From CAYJNO01 sp964371715 (GTDB lineage: Bacteria > Bacillota_I > Bacilli_A > Erysipelotrichales > Erysipelotrichaceae): a stretch of DNA of 64,000 nt. Below are positions 26,101 through 34,620 of this stretch, piece by piece (positions within the stretch are counted from its first letter, which is position 1; the number at the start of each line of letters is the position of its first letter). The translations under genes and the position numbers were made by a program. The stretch covers positions 1 to 64,000 of the forward strand of contig CAYJNO010000003.1 in the NCBI GenBank assembly GCA_964371715.1. Reading direction: 5' to 3'. The notes below the pieces were generated by a model. It saw nothing but the letters and a program-made list of their open reading frames with translations. It made no database searches and was not told the DNA's origin.

Positions 26101-26943
26101 TTACTCTTCATCTATACTTCCTTCATCTTCTTCAATATTTTCATCATTCTCTACAAGTTCCCATGGACATGCACTTGAATAGATATTACTAGTTAATTCA
26201 ACAGTATAAAGACATTTATTTTCAGGTGTTAAATCATTGATAATATCATAATATACATTAACTGTTTCTATTGCTATTAGTGAAGTATAGATATTACGTC
26301 CATCTCGCATAACAATTCTTAACATATTTGGATCATATTCTTCTTGATGATTATGAATTTCTGCAATATTTTCAATAATATGACGATCAAGTTTATTTAA
26401 AGCATTAGCTAAATTAACTAACATTTCTTTAGTATACCCGCCAAAAATAATTGGCACATATGATATTAAATGTGCTGTACTTTCATCCATTAAAATTGTT
26501 GAACCATCTTCAATAATAAGTTTTGGTTCATCATTATATTGGTATGCTAACACGTTATATTCTTCTACATCTACAATGATAGAATTATAAATATCATGAG
26601 TTACGATGACATCTTTAATGAAAGGACTTGCTAATAGATTTTGCTCTACTACATGATTAAAAACAAGTAAATATTTACTATCAGTAGTTATTTCACTAAG
26701 TTCTAATAAATATTCATCTTTTAAAAATGTATTATTATCAAAATGGACAACTCTAACATTTGTATTTGGATTATAAAAATACATTAGTATAACAATTACT
26801 AAACTAATAAAAATCCCTAATACAAATAGCTTCTTTTTAATATTCAAGAAACGATATTGAGCTTTTACCATTTTTCTTTTGTTAACTACTGGATTATTTT
26901 CGATTGAATATTCATCACTGTTAAACTTATCTTTTATTGACAA
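26101..26943 (-). CDS. divIB: Cell-division protein FtsQ/DivIB
   Basis: 280 aa starting at a TTG codon that overlaps the last codons of murB; GGAG lies 8 bases upstream. A basic cytoplasmic tail is followed by one membrane segment (about 39-57), then a POTRA-like domain (about 63-140) and a beta domain. The tail is acidic. This is the FtsQ/DivIB layout, part of the septal FtsLBQ complex that licenses peptidoglycan synthesis. Low sequence conservation is usual; position after murG-murB supports the call. Confidence 0.85.
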   Translation of the reverse strand: MSIKDKFNSDEYSIENNPVVNKRKMVKAQYRFLNIKKKLFVLGIFISLVIVILMYFYNPNTNVRVVHFDNNTFLKDEYLLELSEITTDSKYLLVFNHVVEQNLLASPFIKDVIVTHDIYNSIIVDVEEYNVLAYQYNDEPKLIIEDGSTILMDESTAHLISYVPIIFGGYTKEMLVNLANALNKLDRHIIENIAEIHNHQEEYDPNMLRIVMRDGRNIYTSLIAIETVNVYYDIINDLTPENKCLYTVELTSNIYSSACPWELVENDENIEEDEGSIDEE

Positions 26944-27833
26944 TTGAAATACTCCACTTCTGTATGTAACTCTTCTTGATAATTTTCCTTAACTAAATCT
27001 TTTACCAAATTTACAAGTCCAATAAAATCTTTAGCTGTTGCATTTTTTTCATTTACAATGAAGTTTGCATGTTTAGTACTGATAGTTGCTCCACCTATTT
27101 TAAAACCACGCAGTTTTAGCTCATCAATATATTGCCAAGCTTGTTTCGTTTCATTATTTCTGAATACACTACCAGCACTTGGTAAATTTAGTGGTTGAGA
27201 ACTTACTCTTCTATCTCTTCTTTCCTGAATTAATGTTTTAATTTCTTCAGCATTTTTTTTAACTAATTTAATTTTTGCTGCAACAATAATATAATCTTTT
27301 CTTTTTTGAAAAACAGATTTACGATAACTAAATCCTAGTTCTTCTTTACTTAACCATCGATAATCATTATTATCAAAAATTAAAACACTTTGTACTATTT
27401 CACTCATATCATGCTTATAAGCACCAGCATTCATAAAGATTGTTCCACCAATTGTAGCAGGTATTCCACTAGCAAATTCAAGACCTGATAAACCCATCTT
27501 TGCCATTTCATAGGCCAAAGAAATAATTGAACAACCAGCTTCTACAATAACTTCACCATTTTCTTCAACGTAAAACGAATTCATATGTCTATCAAGTTTT
27601 ATAATGGCTCCATCAAAGAAATTATCACCACATAATACATTACTGCCTTTACCTAAGAATTTATAATCAATATTATTAACTTTTAAATATCTTAATAATA
27701 ATGATAAACCTAATTGATTGTATGGATAGCATACATACTTTGCTATTCCACCAATTTTTAATGTCGTCAATGTTTTCAATGCAACATTTTCTTCTATTTC
27801 TGCATATTGTTTTAATCTTTCAATATCATTCAT
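26934..27833 (-). CDS. murB: UDP-N-acetylenolpyruvoylglucosamine reductase MurB
   Basis: 299 aa. FAD-binding motifs LGKGSNVLC (about 57-65) and GLEFASGIPATIGGTIFMNAG, the SYRKSVFQ region, and the catalytic LPSAGSVFRN with Ser. The short form without the C-terminal insertion fits type II MurB of Gram-positives. It reduces enolpyruvyl-UDP-GlcNAc to UDP-MurNAc. It lies 1 base after murG and overlaps divIB by 10 bases. Confidence 0.97.
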   Translation of the reverse strand: MNDIERLKQYAEIEENVALKTLTTLKIGGIAKYVCYPYNQLGLSLLLRYLKVNNIDYKFLGKGSNVLCGDNFFDGAIIKLDRHMNSFYVEENGEVIVEAGCSIISLAYEMAKMGLSGLEFASGIPATIGGTIFMNAGAYKHDMSEIVQSVLIFDNNDYRWLSKEELGFSYRKSVFQKRKDYIIVAAKIKLVKKNAEEIKTLIQERRDRRVSSQPLNLPSAGSVFRNNETKQAWQYIDELKLRGFKIGGATISTKHANFIVNEKNATAKDFIGLVNLVKDLVKENYQEELHTEVEYFNCQ

Positions 27834-27834
27834 A

Positions 27835-28902
27835 TTAACCTCTTTTTACTAAATCAATAATTTTATCACTTGCATCAATATTTGCAAATTCATCTAAATT
27901 ATTCTTCATTTCATTTAGTATTCTATCATCATTTATTGTTTCATTAATTAAAGATATTAATTCCTCTACTTTAATATCTTTCTCTTTAACTAAGATACAT
28001 GCATTTTTATTTTTTAATTCAATTGCATTTAAATATTGTCCATTATCTGGAACATAAGGGCTTGGGACTAAAATTGCAGGAATCTTTAATGCTGCTAGTT
28101 CACAAATTGTAGTTGCACCAGCTCTAGTAATTGCTAAATCAGCATTAGCTAACATTTTTGCACCATCTATTTTTTCAACGATTTTAACATTATTTGTATC
28201 ATTAAACTTTTCTTTAAAAGAATTATAATGAGCTCTTCCTGTCGCAAAAATAAATTGAATGTTCTCATCATTCATTTCTTTTAATACATCATACATTATA
28301 TCGCACATTGTACTAGAACCTAAAGAACCCATAAATGCAACTACAAGCTTCTTTGAAGGGTCTAATCCATAAGCTTTTATCATTTCATCATCTCTTTGAA
28401 AAAGAGTTGCTTTATATGCTTGTGGATTACCAAAAACATAAGTATTATTTGTATTAAAAAAATTTAAATTATTATTATATGAACCAATTGCATAGTTTAC
28501 CTTCGTGCTTAAAAATATATTTGCTTTTCCAGGATATGCATTTTGTTCATGAATCATCGTTTTAATTTTTAAATGTTTAGCCGCTAACAGTGTTGGAACA
28601 GTAATATAGTTTCCAAATCCGACAACTAAATCTATTTTATTCTTTTTTAAGTATTTTCTACTATAAAAATATACATTAATTAATTTAAATAATGCAGAAA
28701 ATTTATTTATAATATTACCAGCAAATGATTTAATATCTAACCCAATAAATTCATATTCGCTTTGAGGGATAACATCTTTTTCCATTCTATACTTAGAACC
28801 AAAAAATAATACTTCATCATTTTCTTCTTTAAATTTATCGGCAAGTGCCAAAGCTGGAAATATATGTCCTGCTGTCCCACCAGCTATCATTACTATCTTC
28901 AT
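27835..28902 (-). CDS. murG: MurG glycosyltransferase (lipid II synthesis)
   Basis: 355 aa. N-terminal GGTAGHIFPALALAD (8-22), HEQNAYPG acceptor-site segment, and the C-terminal UDP-GlcNAc site ITRAGATTICELAALKIPAILVP (seen in parts). It adds GlcNAc to lipid I on the inner membrane face. The start overlaps the end of a small membrane-protein gene by one base, so the two are coupled. Confidence 0.97.
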   Translation of the reverse strand: MKIVMIAGGTAGHIFPALALADKFKEENDEVLFFGSKYRMEKDVIPQSEYEFIGLDIKSFAGNIINKFSALFKLINVYFYSRKYLKKNKIDLVVGFGNYITVPTLLAAKHLKIKTMIHEQNAYPGKANIFLSTKVNYAIGSYNNNLNFFNTNNTYVFGNPQAYKATLFQRDDEMIKAYGLDPSKKLVVAFMGSLGSSTMCDIMYDVLKEMNDENIQFIFATGRAHYNSFKEKFNDTNNVKIVEKIDGAKMLANADLAITRAGATTICELAALKIPAILVPSPYVPDNGQYLNAIELKNKNACILVKEKDIKVEELISLINETINDDRILNEMKNNLDEFANIDASDKIIDLVKRG

Positions 28903-29150
28903 TAATCTACCTCATCAAATTCATTTTTAATGTGCCATGGTGTGTTAATCGATTTTACATCTTCAACTATGCAATAACAGATAATAGGATTAATAAAAAC
29001 ATTTAAAAAACACATTACAAATGTATTAATATAAGTATTATCAAAAAAATAATCTAAAAGATAACCAATAAATAAGTTTTCTAATAGATAAATAAAAATA
29101 AACACTCCAATAACACTTAGTACATATAATAAACCTTGTTTAAATTTCAT
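28902..29150 (-). CDS. Small integral membrane protein of unknown function
   Basis: 82 aa from the ATG at 29150, preceded by GAGG; a TTG at 29162 is less likely. Two hydrophobic segments (about 6-28 and 38-60) suggest a two-span membrane protein with a polar C-terminal tail of about 20 residues. It heads the murG-murB-divIB operon and overlaps murG by one base, so a role in envelope synthesis is a fair guess. I recognise no family. Confidence 0.7.
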   Translation of the reverse strand: MKFKQGLLYVLSVIGVFIFIYLLENLFIGYLLDYFFDNTYINTFVMCFLNVFINPIICYCIVEDVKSINTPWHIKNEFDEVD

Positions 29151-29161
29151 CTTATTCCTCA

Positions 29162-29179
29162 ATTACTAATTTTAGTAAT
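29162..29179. repeat. Hairpin just before the 82-aa membrane gene
   Basis: ATTACTA and TAGTAAT (7-bp arms, 4-base loop) end directly upstream of the GAGG ribosome site. It may affect translation or be chance in AT-rich DNA. Confidence 0.35.
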
Positions 29180-29245
29180 AACATTCTATATATTATTTTA
29201 TCAATCGAATATAGTTAGCTAATAATTTAACGCTACCATGAACTA

Positions 29246-29274
29246 ATATTATCATTTTATACCTATTTTTTCAA
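29246..29274 (-). promoter_or_regulatory. Promoter of the murG-murB-divIB operon
   Basis: On the minus strand, TTGAAA (29269-29274) and TAATAT (29246-29251), spacer 17, about 100 bases before the first start codon. Plausible by eye only. Confidence 0.45.
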
Positions 29275-29282
29275 GTTAGTAT

Positions 29283-29340
29283 AAAAGATAAAAAGTCCTA
29301 TAAAGTGGGTTCACTTCACCATTAGGACTTTTTATCTTTT
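29283..29340. terminator. Long perfect inverted-repeat terminator after ssb
   Basis: Two 18-base perfect arms (29283-29300 and 29323-29340) flank a 22-base loop that itself can pair AAGTG with CACTT. The outer arm overlaps the ssb stop codon. T/A-rich arm ends make it work in both directions. Confidence 0.8.
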
Positions 29341-29650
29341 AATTTAAAAATGAAATTTTTTCAGCTACAATTTCACTCTTATAAAAAATTGATTCTTCTT
29401 TCGCAAAATTATTTGCTTGAAGACGACCTTTAACTCCAATTAAGCTTCCAATCTTACATACCATTTCACACTCCTCAGCAATTCCACGCCAAAGTGTAAC
29501 TTGAAACTCATCAGTGTCAATTTCTCCAATCGAGTTTTTGAAACTACGATCAACTTCAATTAACATAGTTGCCAGTTTTGTTCCTCCGCTTGTTTCTTTG
29601 ATTACCGGTAATTCTTTTACCTTACCTACTAATACAATTTGATTTAGCAT
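29339..29650 (-). CDS. ssb: Short single-stranded DNA-binding protein without C-terminal tail
   Basis: 103 aa, one OB fold. It begins LNQIVLVGKVKELPV and includes DTDEFQVTLWRG and VKGRLQ, as in bacterial SSB. It ends at the last OB strand (KISFLN) and has no linker and no acidic DDDIPF-type tip, which recruits partner proteins in housekeeping SSB. The length resembles the accessory SsbB of Bacillus (natural transformation). The housekeeping ssb is presumably elsewhere with rpsF and rpsR. It is a single gene with an AAAGGAG site. Confidence 0.88.
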   Translation of the reverse strand: MLNQIVLVGKVKELPVIKETSGGTKLATMLIEVDRSFKNSIGEIDTDEFQVTLWRGIAEECEMVCKIGSLIGVKGRLQANNFAKEESIFYKSEIVAEKISFLN

Positions 29651-29734
29651 ATATTTCTCCTTTTGTTATTTAATAAATTAATTATGTCAAAAAACATACA
29701 CAGTTACAAAAGTGCATATTTGCATATAATATAT

Positions 29735-29768
29735 AAAAAAAGCAAATATCTTATGAGGATATTTGCTT
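29735..29768 (-). terminator. Terminator of the two-component operon
   Basis: An 11-bp stem (AAGCAAATATC with GATATTTGCTT) followed on the minus strand by six T, 19 bases after the kinase stop codon. Confidence 0.85.
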
Positions 29769-29786
29769 AAAATACTAATTTAATAG

Positions 29787-31121
29787 TTATTTGTCAATTG
29801 GAATATGTAGATTAATTTGAAATTCATTATTTTCTTTATCTACGTTGATTTTTACAAATCCACCTTTTGATTCAATAATTTCATGTATATTTTTTAATCC
29901 AAAACCATGCGAATTCTTTTCAATTTTTCTAGTTACAATTTCATCATTTTGATACATAATAAAACCATCGAAATTATTTACACAAGAAATTGTATACCAG
30001 TTTGGTAAAATTGCTGAATTAATTTTAATATATGAAGATATTTTTGTTATTGCAGTTGCTTCTAAAGCATTATCTACAACATTTGACATAACCCTTGTTA
30101 ATTCTAACTCTGTAAAATTTAAGTTGTCTGGAACAATAACTGTTGCTTCAAATATAACCCCTCTAGATTGACAAACATTTGCTGCATGTGTAAGGATTGA
30201 TTGTAAGAAAGTATCATTAGAATATTCAACAAATGTTGATGTAACATTTTCTAATGTTACATTTAATTCATCTAAAATCTTGTCAATTTTTTTAGGATCA
30301 TCACTATGAGCTATAGTATGTACTAGTCGTTGAAAGTGTTTAAAGTCATGTTTAAATTTTCTTAAGTTTTTTACATATTGCATTTGCGTATTATATGATT
30401 CAACCTGTTTTATTAATTGCTTTTCATAAACACGATATCCAATTTCATATTCTTCTAAAACGCAGTATCTAATTACATAAGAAAATAAAGTTAAGAAAGC
30501 TAACATAATTAAAATACATTGTATAAAAAAGTAAATTGTATACCCAACAAAATCAACATATAGGAAAAAAATTTCATAACTTATAATCATAATCACAATT
30601 AAAAGTAATTGAACAATGTTTAATAGATATAATTGTTTTTTATTTTTTAATACAAGTTTCATTTTTGATAAATTCATAAAATATGAAAAATATATTACAA
30701 AAAAGATTGCGACAATAAAGGTAATTACAAAGGCTTGATAATTATAAACGTATATTATAACTACATCTAATAACTCCACACCATAAATCCACGAAATAAT
30801 CGTTGATGAAGTTCCAAACAAAGCACTAACAAACAAAATAACTGTGCCAGATAAAAATAAATGTGCTAATAAATCACCTTTACAGGATATTCTTAGCATA
30901 AAGAATATCATTATATAAACCATAAAGACAGCAAAGGTTAATTGGATATTATATTCTAAGGCTACAGCAAATAATAATACTCCTATCATTCCATAAGAGA
31001 ATACCGCAAATCTCTTGCTTATATATTCTTTAAATCCCAAAATTAAATCTGCATATATTACCAAAAAGAAAATATAGAAATAAATTAAACCGTATGTTAC
31101 AAAAGTAAAATACCAATTCAT
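29787..31121 (-). CDS. GHKL-type sensor histidine kinase (AgrC-like)
   Basis: 444 aa. Six to seven predicted membrane spans (about 7-28, 39-57, 60-77, 84-105, 116-147, 162-187, 190-217) form the sensor part. A short cytoplasmic helix carries the phospho-acceptor region KFKHDFKHF with His258. A GHKL ATPase follows, with N-box NVVDNALEA (347-355) and G-box HGFGLKNI. Extended polytopic kinases of this kind usually sense peptides. It is 1 base after the LytTR regulator gene and forms a complete two-component pair. No agrB, agrD or peptide gene is visible nearby. Confidence 0.9.
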   Translation of the reverse strand: MNWYFTFVTYGLIYFYIFFLVIYADLILGFKEYISKRFAVFSYGMIGVLLFAVALEYNIQLTFAVFMVYIMIFFMLRISCKGDLLAHLFLSGTVILFVSALFGTSSTIISWIYGVELLDVVIIYVYNYQAFVITFIVAIFFVIYFSYFMNLSKMKLVLKNKKQLYLLNIVQLLLIVIMIISYEIFFLYVDFVGYTIYFFIQCILIMLAFLTLFSYVIRYCVLEEYEIGYRVYEKQLIKQVESYNTQMQYVKNLRKFKHDFKHFQRLVHTIAHSDDPKKIDKILDELNVTLENVTSTFVEYSNDTFLQSILTHAANVCQSRGVIFEATVIVPDNLNFTELELTRVMSNVVDNALEATAITKISSYIKINSAILPNWYTISCVNNFDGFIMYQNDEIVTRKIEKNSHGFGLKNIHEIIESKGGFVKINVDKENNEFQINLHIPIDK

Positions 31122-31122
31122 C

Positions 31123-31854
31123 CTAATTACCCATGATAAAGTTATTACTTAAAATTTCAGAAAATTTATCTTTAACATCATTCAAATATGTTCGTCCAAT
31201 TATTAATACTTGACCATTTGTCAGTGTTAGTTCATTTCTTTTTATACTTTTAACATATTCAAAATTAACAACATATGATTTATGTATTCTGATAAACATT
31301 TCATTTGTAATCATACTAATGATATCTTCTAAACGCATATAAACTTCAATAAAATCGTCTTCAATCATATTTAAGATGATTTTTCTATTGCTTGATTCAA
31401 TAAAAACAATATGATTTAAGTTTACTTTAATTTGATTAGAAATCGGACCTAAAACTATCATTTCTTTTTTATTATTACTAATAAGTTTTATTGCTTTATC
31501 TAAATTATCATTAATTTCATTTTGTGTTAGATTATCTTTAAGCATATAGTTTAAAGGTCTTGTATCAAATGATTCGAATACATAATCCTTAATGCTAGAT
31601 AAATAAAGAAGTTCCCCTTTATATCCATATTCACGCATTTTGATCATTGTCTCTATTCCATTTCTGCCTGGCATTTCTATATCCATGATAATTAAGTCAA
31701 TCTCATCGATTTTATCTTCATATTCAAAAATAACGTTATCACCAGATGAAAATTCAACTATTTTAAATTCATGTTTTTTATCATATTCCTTTATAAAATT
31801 TCTCACAGTTTTGATAATATCGATATTATCATCGCACAATAATATTTTTATCAT
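31123..31854 (-). CDS. LytTR-family response regulator
   Basis: 243 aa from the ATG at 31854; GAGGG lies 9 bases upstream, while the ATG at 31863 would abut it. The receiver domain has the acidic pocket CDDN (8-9) and phospho-acceptor Asp58 in IIMDIEMPG, and a conserved Lys in YMLKDN. The C-terminal LytTR DNA-binding domain (about 135-240) contains FIESSNRKIIL and FIRIHKSYVVN. It should bind direct repeats upstream of targets. Paired with the kinase downstream. Confidence 0.92.
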   Translation of the reverse strand: MIKILLCDDNIDIIKTVRNFIKEYDKKHEFKIVEFSSGDNVIFEYEDKIDEIDLIIMDIEMPGRNGIETMIKMREYGYKGELLYLSSIKDYVFESFDTRPLNYMLKDNLTQNEINDNLDKAIKLISNNKKEMIVLGPISNQIKVNLNHIVFIESSNRKIILNMIEDDFIEVYMRLEDIISMITNEMFIRIHKSYVVNFEYVKSIKRNELTLTNGQVLIIGRTYLNDVKDKFSEILSNNFIMGN

Positions 31855-31968
31855 ATTTTTCATCCCTCAAATTATTAATTTTTCTACTATATTAATTTTA
31901 ATAAAATTCCAAAAAAAAATCAATCAAACTAAAGAAATGTGAATATTATTTTTACTCAAAAATTTACT

Positions 31969-32002
31969 AAAAAAGTGACTATTATTTATGATAATAGTCA
32001 CT
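31969..32002 (-). terminator. Terminator of the M16 peptidase operon
   Basis: A 12-bp perfect stem (31974-31985 with 31991-32002), 5-base loop, then six T on the minus strand. Confidence 0.85.
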
Positions 32003-32007
32003 AATAC

Positions 32008-33288
32008 CTAATTATTACATATTTTTACAATTGTATTATTTGAAATATCTAAGTTTTTATATAATTCAACGATATAATCTTTATCAATTTCCATTATGAT
32101 ATCTACGACATCAAAGTATTCTAAACCATTTAATAAATGTTTTAAATGATTAGATACAATATTTTCAGTTTCATTAAATGCACCAAATGCAAGCCCATAA
32201 AATCTTTTTTGTATTTGCTCAATTAAAGATGCATCAATATCATTAGTTTTTAGTTTTAGTAATTCATTTTCAATGAACTTTTTAAACTCATTCATATCTT
32301 CATGTTCATTATAGAATATTGCATGCATATAGTTAATTCCACTATCTACTTCAAATCCAAAAAAATCTGATATTTTATTTTCATCAATCCAATTTTGATA
32401 TTCAGGATTAATACTTGAAAAATGAGTTTCAAATAAAATTTGTAGTGCCCATTCTTGCTTAACACAACTTTTTAGATCTGTACAATTGCTTTCTAATTTA
32501 ATACCATAGGCAAGTTTATTTTGTAAAACATCTAAATGCTCAATTACTTCTTTTTTTACAACATTCTTTTGAGATTCTTCTATAATATTAACTGGATTGA
32601 ATGGTGGATCAAAAGTCTTTCTACTTTGATTTTTCTCAACAATTTCTACTAATTTTTCAGGATCATATCCTGTAGCCATCACAAGTTTCATGTTTGTTGG
32701 ATGATAGTTATAACGATAACACTCTTCCAATTCTTGTTTAGTAATTTTCATTACATCATCAATACTGCCACCAATGTCATGTTTTAATGGATGAGTTTTA
32801 TACATTGCTTTATATGTTTCAAACAATAATCTTACATTGCTCATTTCCATATACATTTTCAATTCCTGAACAATTATACCTTTTTCTTTCTCAACTGATT
32901 CTTCACTAATATTTAAGTCTTGCACAAAATCTAATAATAGATTTAATGGAGCCTCAATATTTTTATCAGTGATAGTGAAGTAATAAACAGTCGAGTCATA
33001 GCTTGTATATGCATTTACATTAGCACCTAAAGCATTAAACTCTAACATGATATCATGAGTATCACCTTCAAATAATTTATGTTCAAGAAAATGTGCAGCA
33101 CCTGCATGGTAGTTAATTTCTTTACCGTTAATAATTTGCTTTAATTTTAATGCTCCAAAATTAGTTCCAAAAGCAAAGGCACTTGTAGTAAATTCTGGTT
33201 TATAAAATATAACAAGCTCTAAACCATTATCTAATGTATGTGTAAAGTATGTTTCATCAAAATGTTCATTATAAATTTTCTTCATCAT
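32008..33288 (-). CDS. M16-family zinc metallopeptidase (YmfH-like)
   Basis: 426 aa. The inverted zinc motif HFLEH is at 66-70, with the distal Glu in KEKGIIVQELKMY, so this half is catalytically competent. The family (YmfH, AlbF-like) acts on peptides, often as a two-chain complex with an inactive partner. That partner is the gene directly upstream, with a 20-base overlap. The length matches YmfH. Its substrate is unknown. Confidence 0.9.
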   Translation of the reverse strand: MMKKIYNEHFDETYFTHTLDNGLELVIFYKPEFTTSAFAFGTNFGALKLKQIINGKEINYHAGAAHFLEHKLFEGDTHDIMLEFNALGANVNAYTSYDSTVYYFTITDKNIEAPLNLLLDFVQDLNISEESVEKEKGIIVQELKMYMEMSNVRLLFETYKAMYKTHPLKHDIGGSIDDVMKITKQELEECYRYNYHPTNMKLVMATGYDPEKLVEIVEKNQSRKTFDPPFNPVNIIEESQKNVVKKEVIEHLDVLQNKLAYGIKLESNCTDLKSCVKQEWALQILFETHFSSINPEYQNWIDENKISDFFGFEVDSGINYMHAIFYNEHEDMNEFKKFIENELLKLKTNDIDASLIEQIQKRFYGLAFGAFNETENIVSNHLKHLLNGLEYFDVVDIIMEIDKDYIVELYKNLDISNNTIVKICNN

Positions 33289-34531
33289 TTACACCTCCTT
33301 CGTTTTTTAAGAGGTATGTTAATTGTAGTTCAATTTGATTAAAAGCAGCTATTACTTCATCTTTGCTAACATCTAATAAATCGATAATATCACTCTCTAT
33401 ATTGCCAGTTCTTTTATCTAAGTATTTTGTATATTCATAATTCATTGTATGTAAGATATCATCATTAATACCTTTAATCATATTTGTATACAATTTTGTA
33501 CTTTCTTTTAATCTAGATTCATCAAAGTTACCATTTTTTATATTCTCAAATTGTTCTTTAATCAGCTTAATTACTAAATCACTATTTTTTTGATCAATCG
33601 ATGTTCTAACTAACATTATTCCTTCTTCTCCAAGTATTGAAGAATTAATTGAATAACATAAACTATTTTTTTCTCTAACTTCTTGGAATAATAAACTTGA
33701 AGGTACCATCCCAAATAATGCATTAGCAACTTTTAAAGCTAAAAACATCTTCGTATTCTTTTTAATATTTGTTTTAAATAACATTACAAGCGTTGCTTGT
33801 TTAATTCTTTTAGTTTCAACAACCTCATGTTCTTTTAAATTAATATTTAAAGTGTTAAAACTATGGGTAATAAACTTTCTTTCTTTAAATCTAAATACAT
33901 CTTTAATTAAATCTACTATTTTGTCTTCTTCAAAATCTCCAAAAACAAAAATATCTAAATTATCTTCGTTTAATAAATCATCATATGCTTTTTCTACATC
34001 TTTTAAAGTTTGATTTTCTATATTCTCAGCTTCCATTATTGCTAATTCTTTTAAATATGAATTAGCACCATAAATCTCATATACTCTTGATGTTGCACTT
34101 ATCATTTGATTGTCTTTTTTTCTTTTTGAACTGTCAACCAAATTTTTCTTTGCTTCTTTTAAACTCTCATCATCTAATATGGCATTTTTTAATATTTCAT
34201 TTAAGAACTCTAAAAACTCTTTTAAGTACGTCTCTTTTGTAAATCTTTCATTCAATATTTTTCCATTTAATTGAAAAATATGACCGTTGCTTATAGTCAT
34301 ATTCCCAAGTCCAATAACTGCACCATAAAATAAATCTTTTTCTCTAGTCATTTTTACTTTATCATCGTACAGCTTTGAACGATTACCAATAATATGTGTC
34401 AACAATGCTCTTTGTACACGACTTTTAGCATTTATATAGTTATAAAAATTAAAATAAATGGAAAAATCCTTATATTTATTAGATCGAATAAGATGTAGAT
34501 TGATTCCTTCGCATAATGCATAAGTCTTCAT
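33269..34531 (-). CDS. M16-family protein without zinc motif (YmfF-like)
   Basis: 420 aa. The M16 fold is recognisable (GVP-like loop VREKNSLCYSINSS in the C-terminal half), but the position of HxxEH reads ALLTHIIGNR, so it cannot bind the catalytic zinc. In Bacillota, YmfF-type chains pair with an active YmfH-type chain as in mitochondrial processing peptidase. It is first of the two-gene operon, with GAGG upstream. Confidence 0.88.
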   Translation of the reverse strand: MKTYALCEGINLHLIRSNKYKDFSIYFNFYNYINAKSRVQRALLTHIIGNRSKLYDDKVKMTREKDLFYGAVIGLGNMTISNGHIFQLNGKILNERFTKETYLKEFLEFLNEILKNAILDDESLKEAKKNLVDSSKRKKDNQMISATSRVYEIYGANSYLKELAIMEAENIENQTLKDVEKAYDDLLNEDNLDIFVFGDFEEDKIVDLIKDVFRFKERKFITHSFNTLNINLKEHEVVETKRIKQATLVMLFKTNIKKNTKMFLALKVANALFGMVPSSLLFQEVREKNSLCYSINSSILGEEGIMLVRTSIDQKNSDLVIKLIKEQFENIKNGNFDESRLKESTKLYTNMIKGINDDILHTMNYEYTKYLDKRTGNIESDIIDLLDVSKDEVIAAFNQIELQLTYLLKNEGGVNDEENL

Positions 34532-34583
34532 ATAACCTACCTCATTTCTATTTTTAATATTCTATGTTCATTATAATATAAAA

Positions 34584-34607
34584 GCTTCAAAATTACTTAT
34601 TTGAAGC
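34584..34607 (-). terminator. Terminator of the nucleoside transporter operon
   Basis: An 8-bp stem (GCTTCAAA with TTTGAAGC) followed by TTTT on the minus strand, 13 bases after the last permease gene. Confidence 0.65.
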
Positions 34608-34620
34608 CTTTATTATAAAT

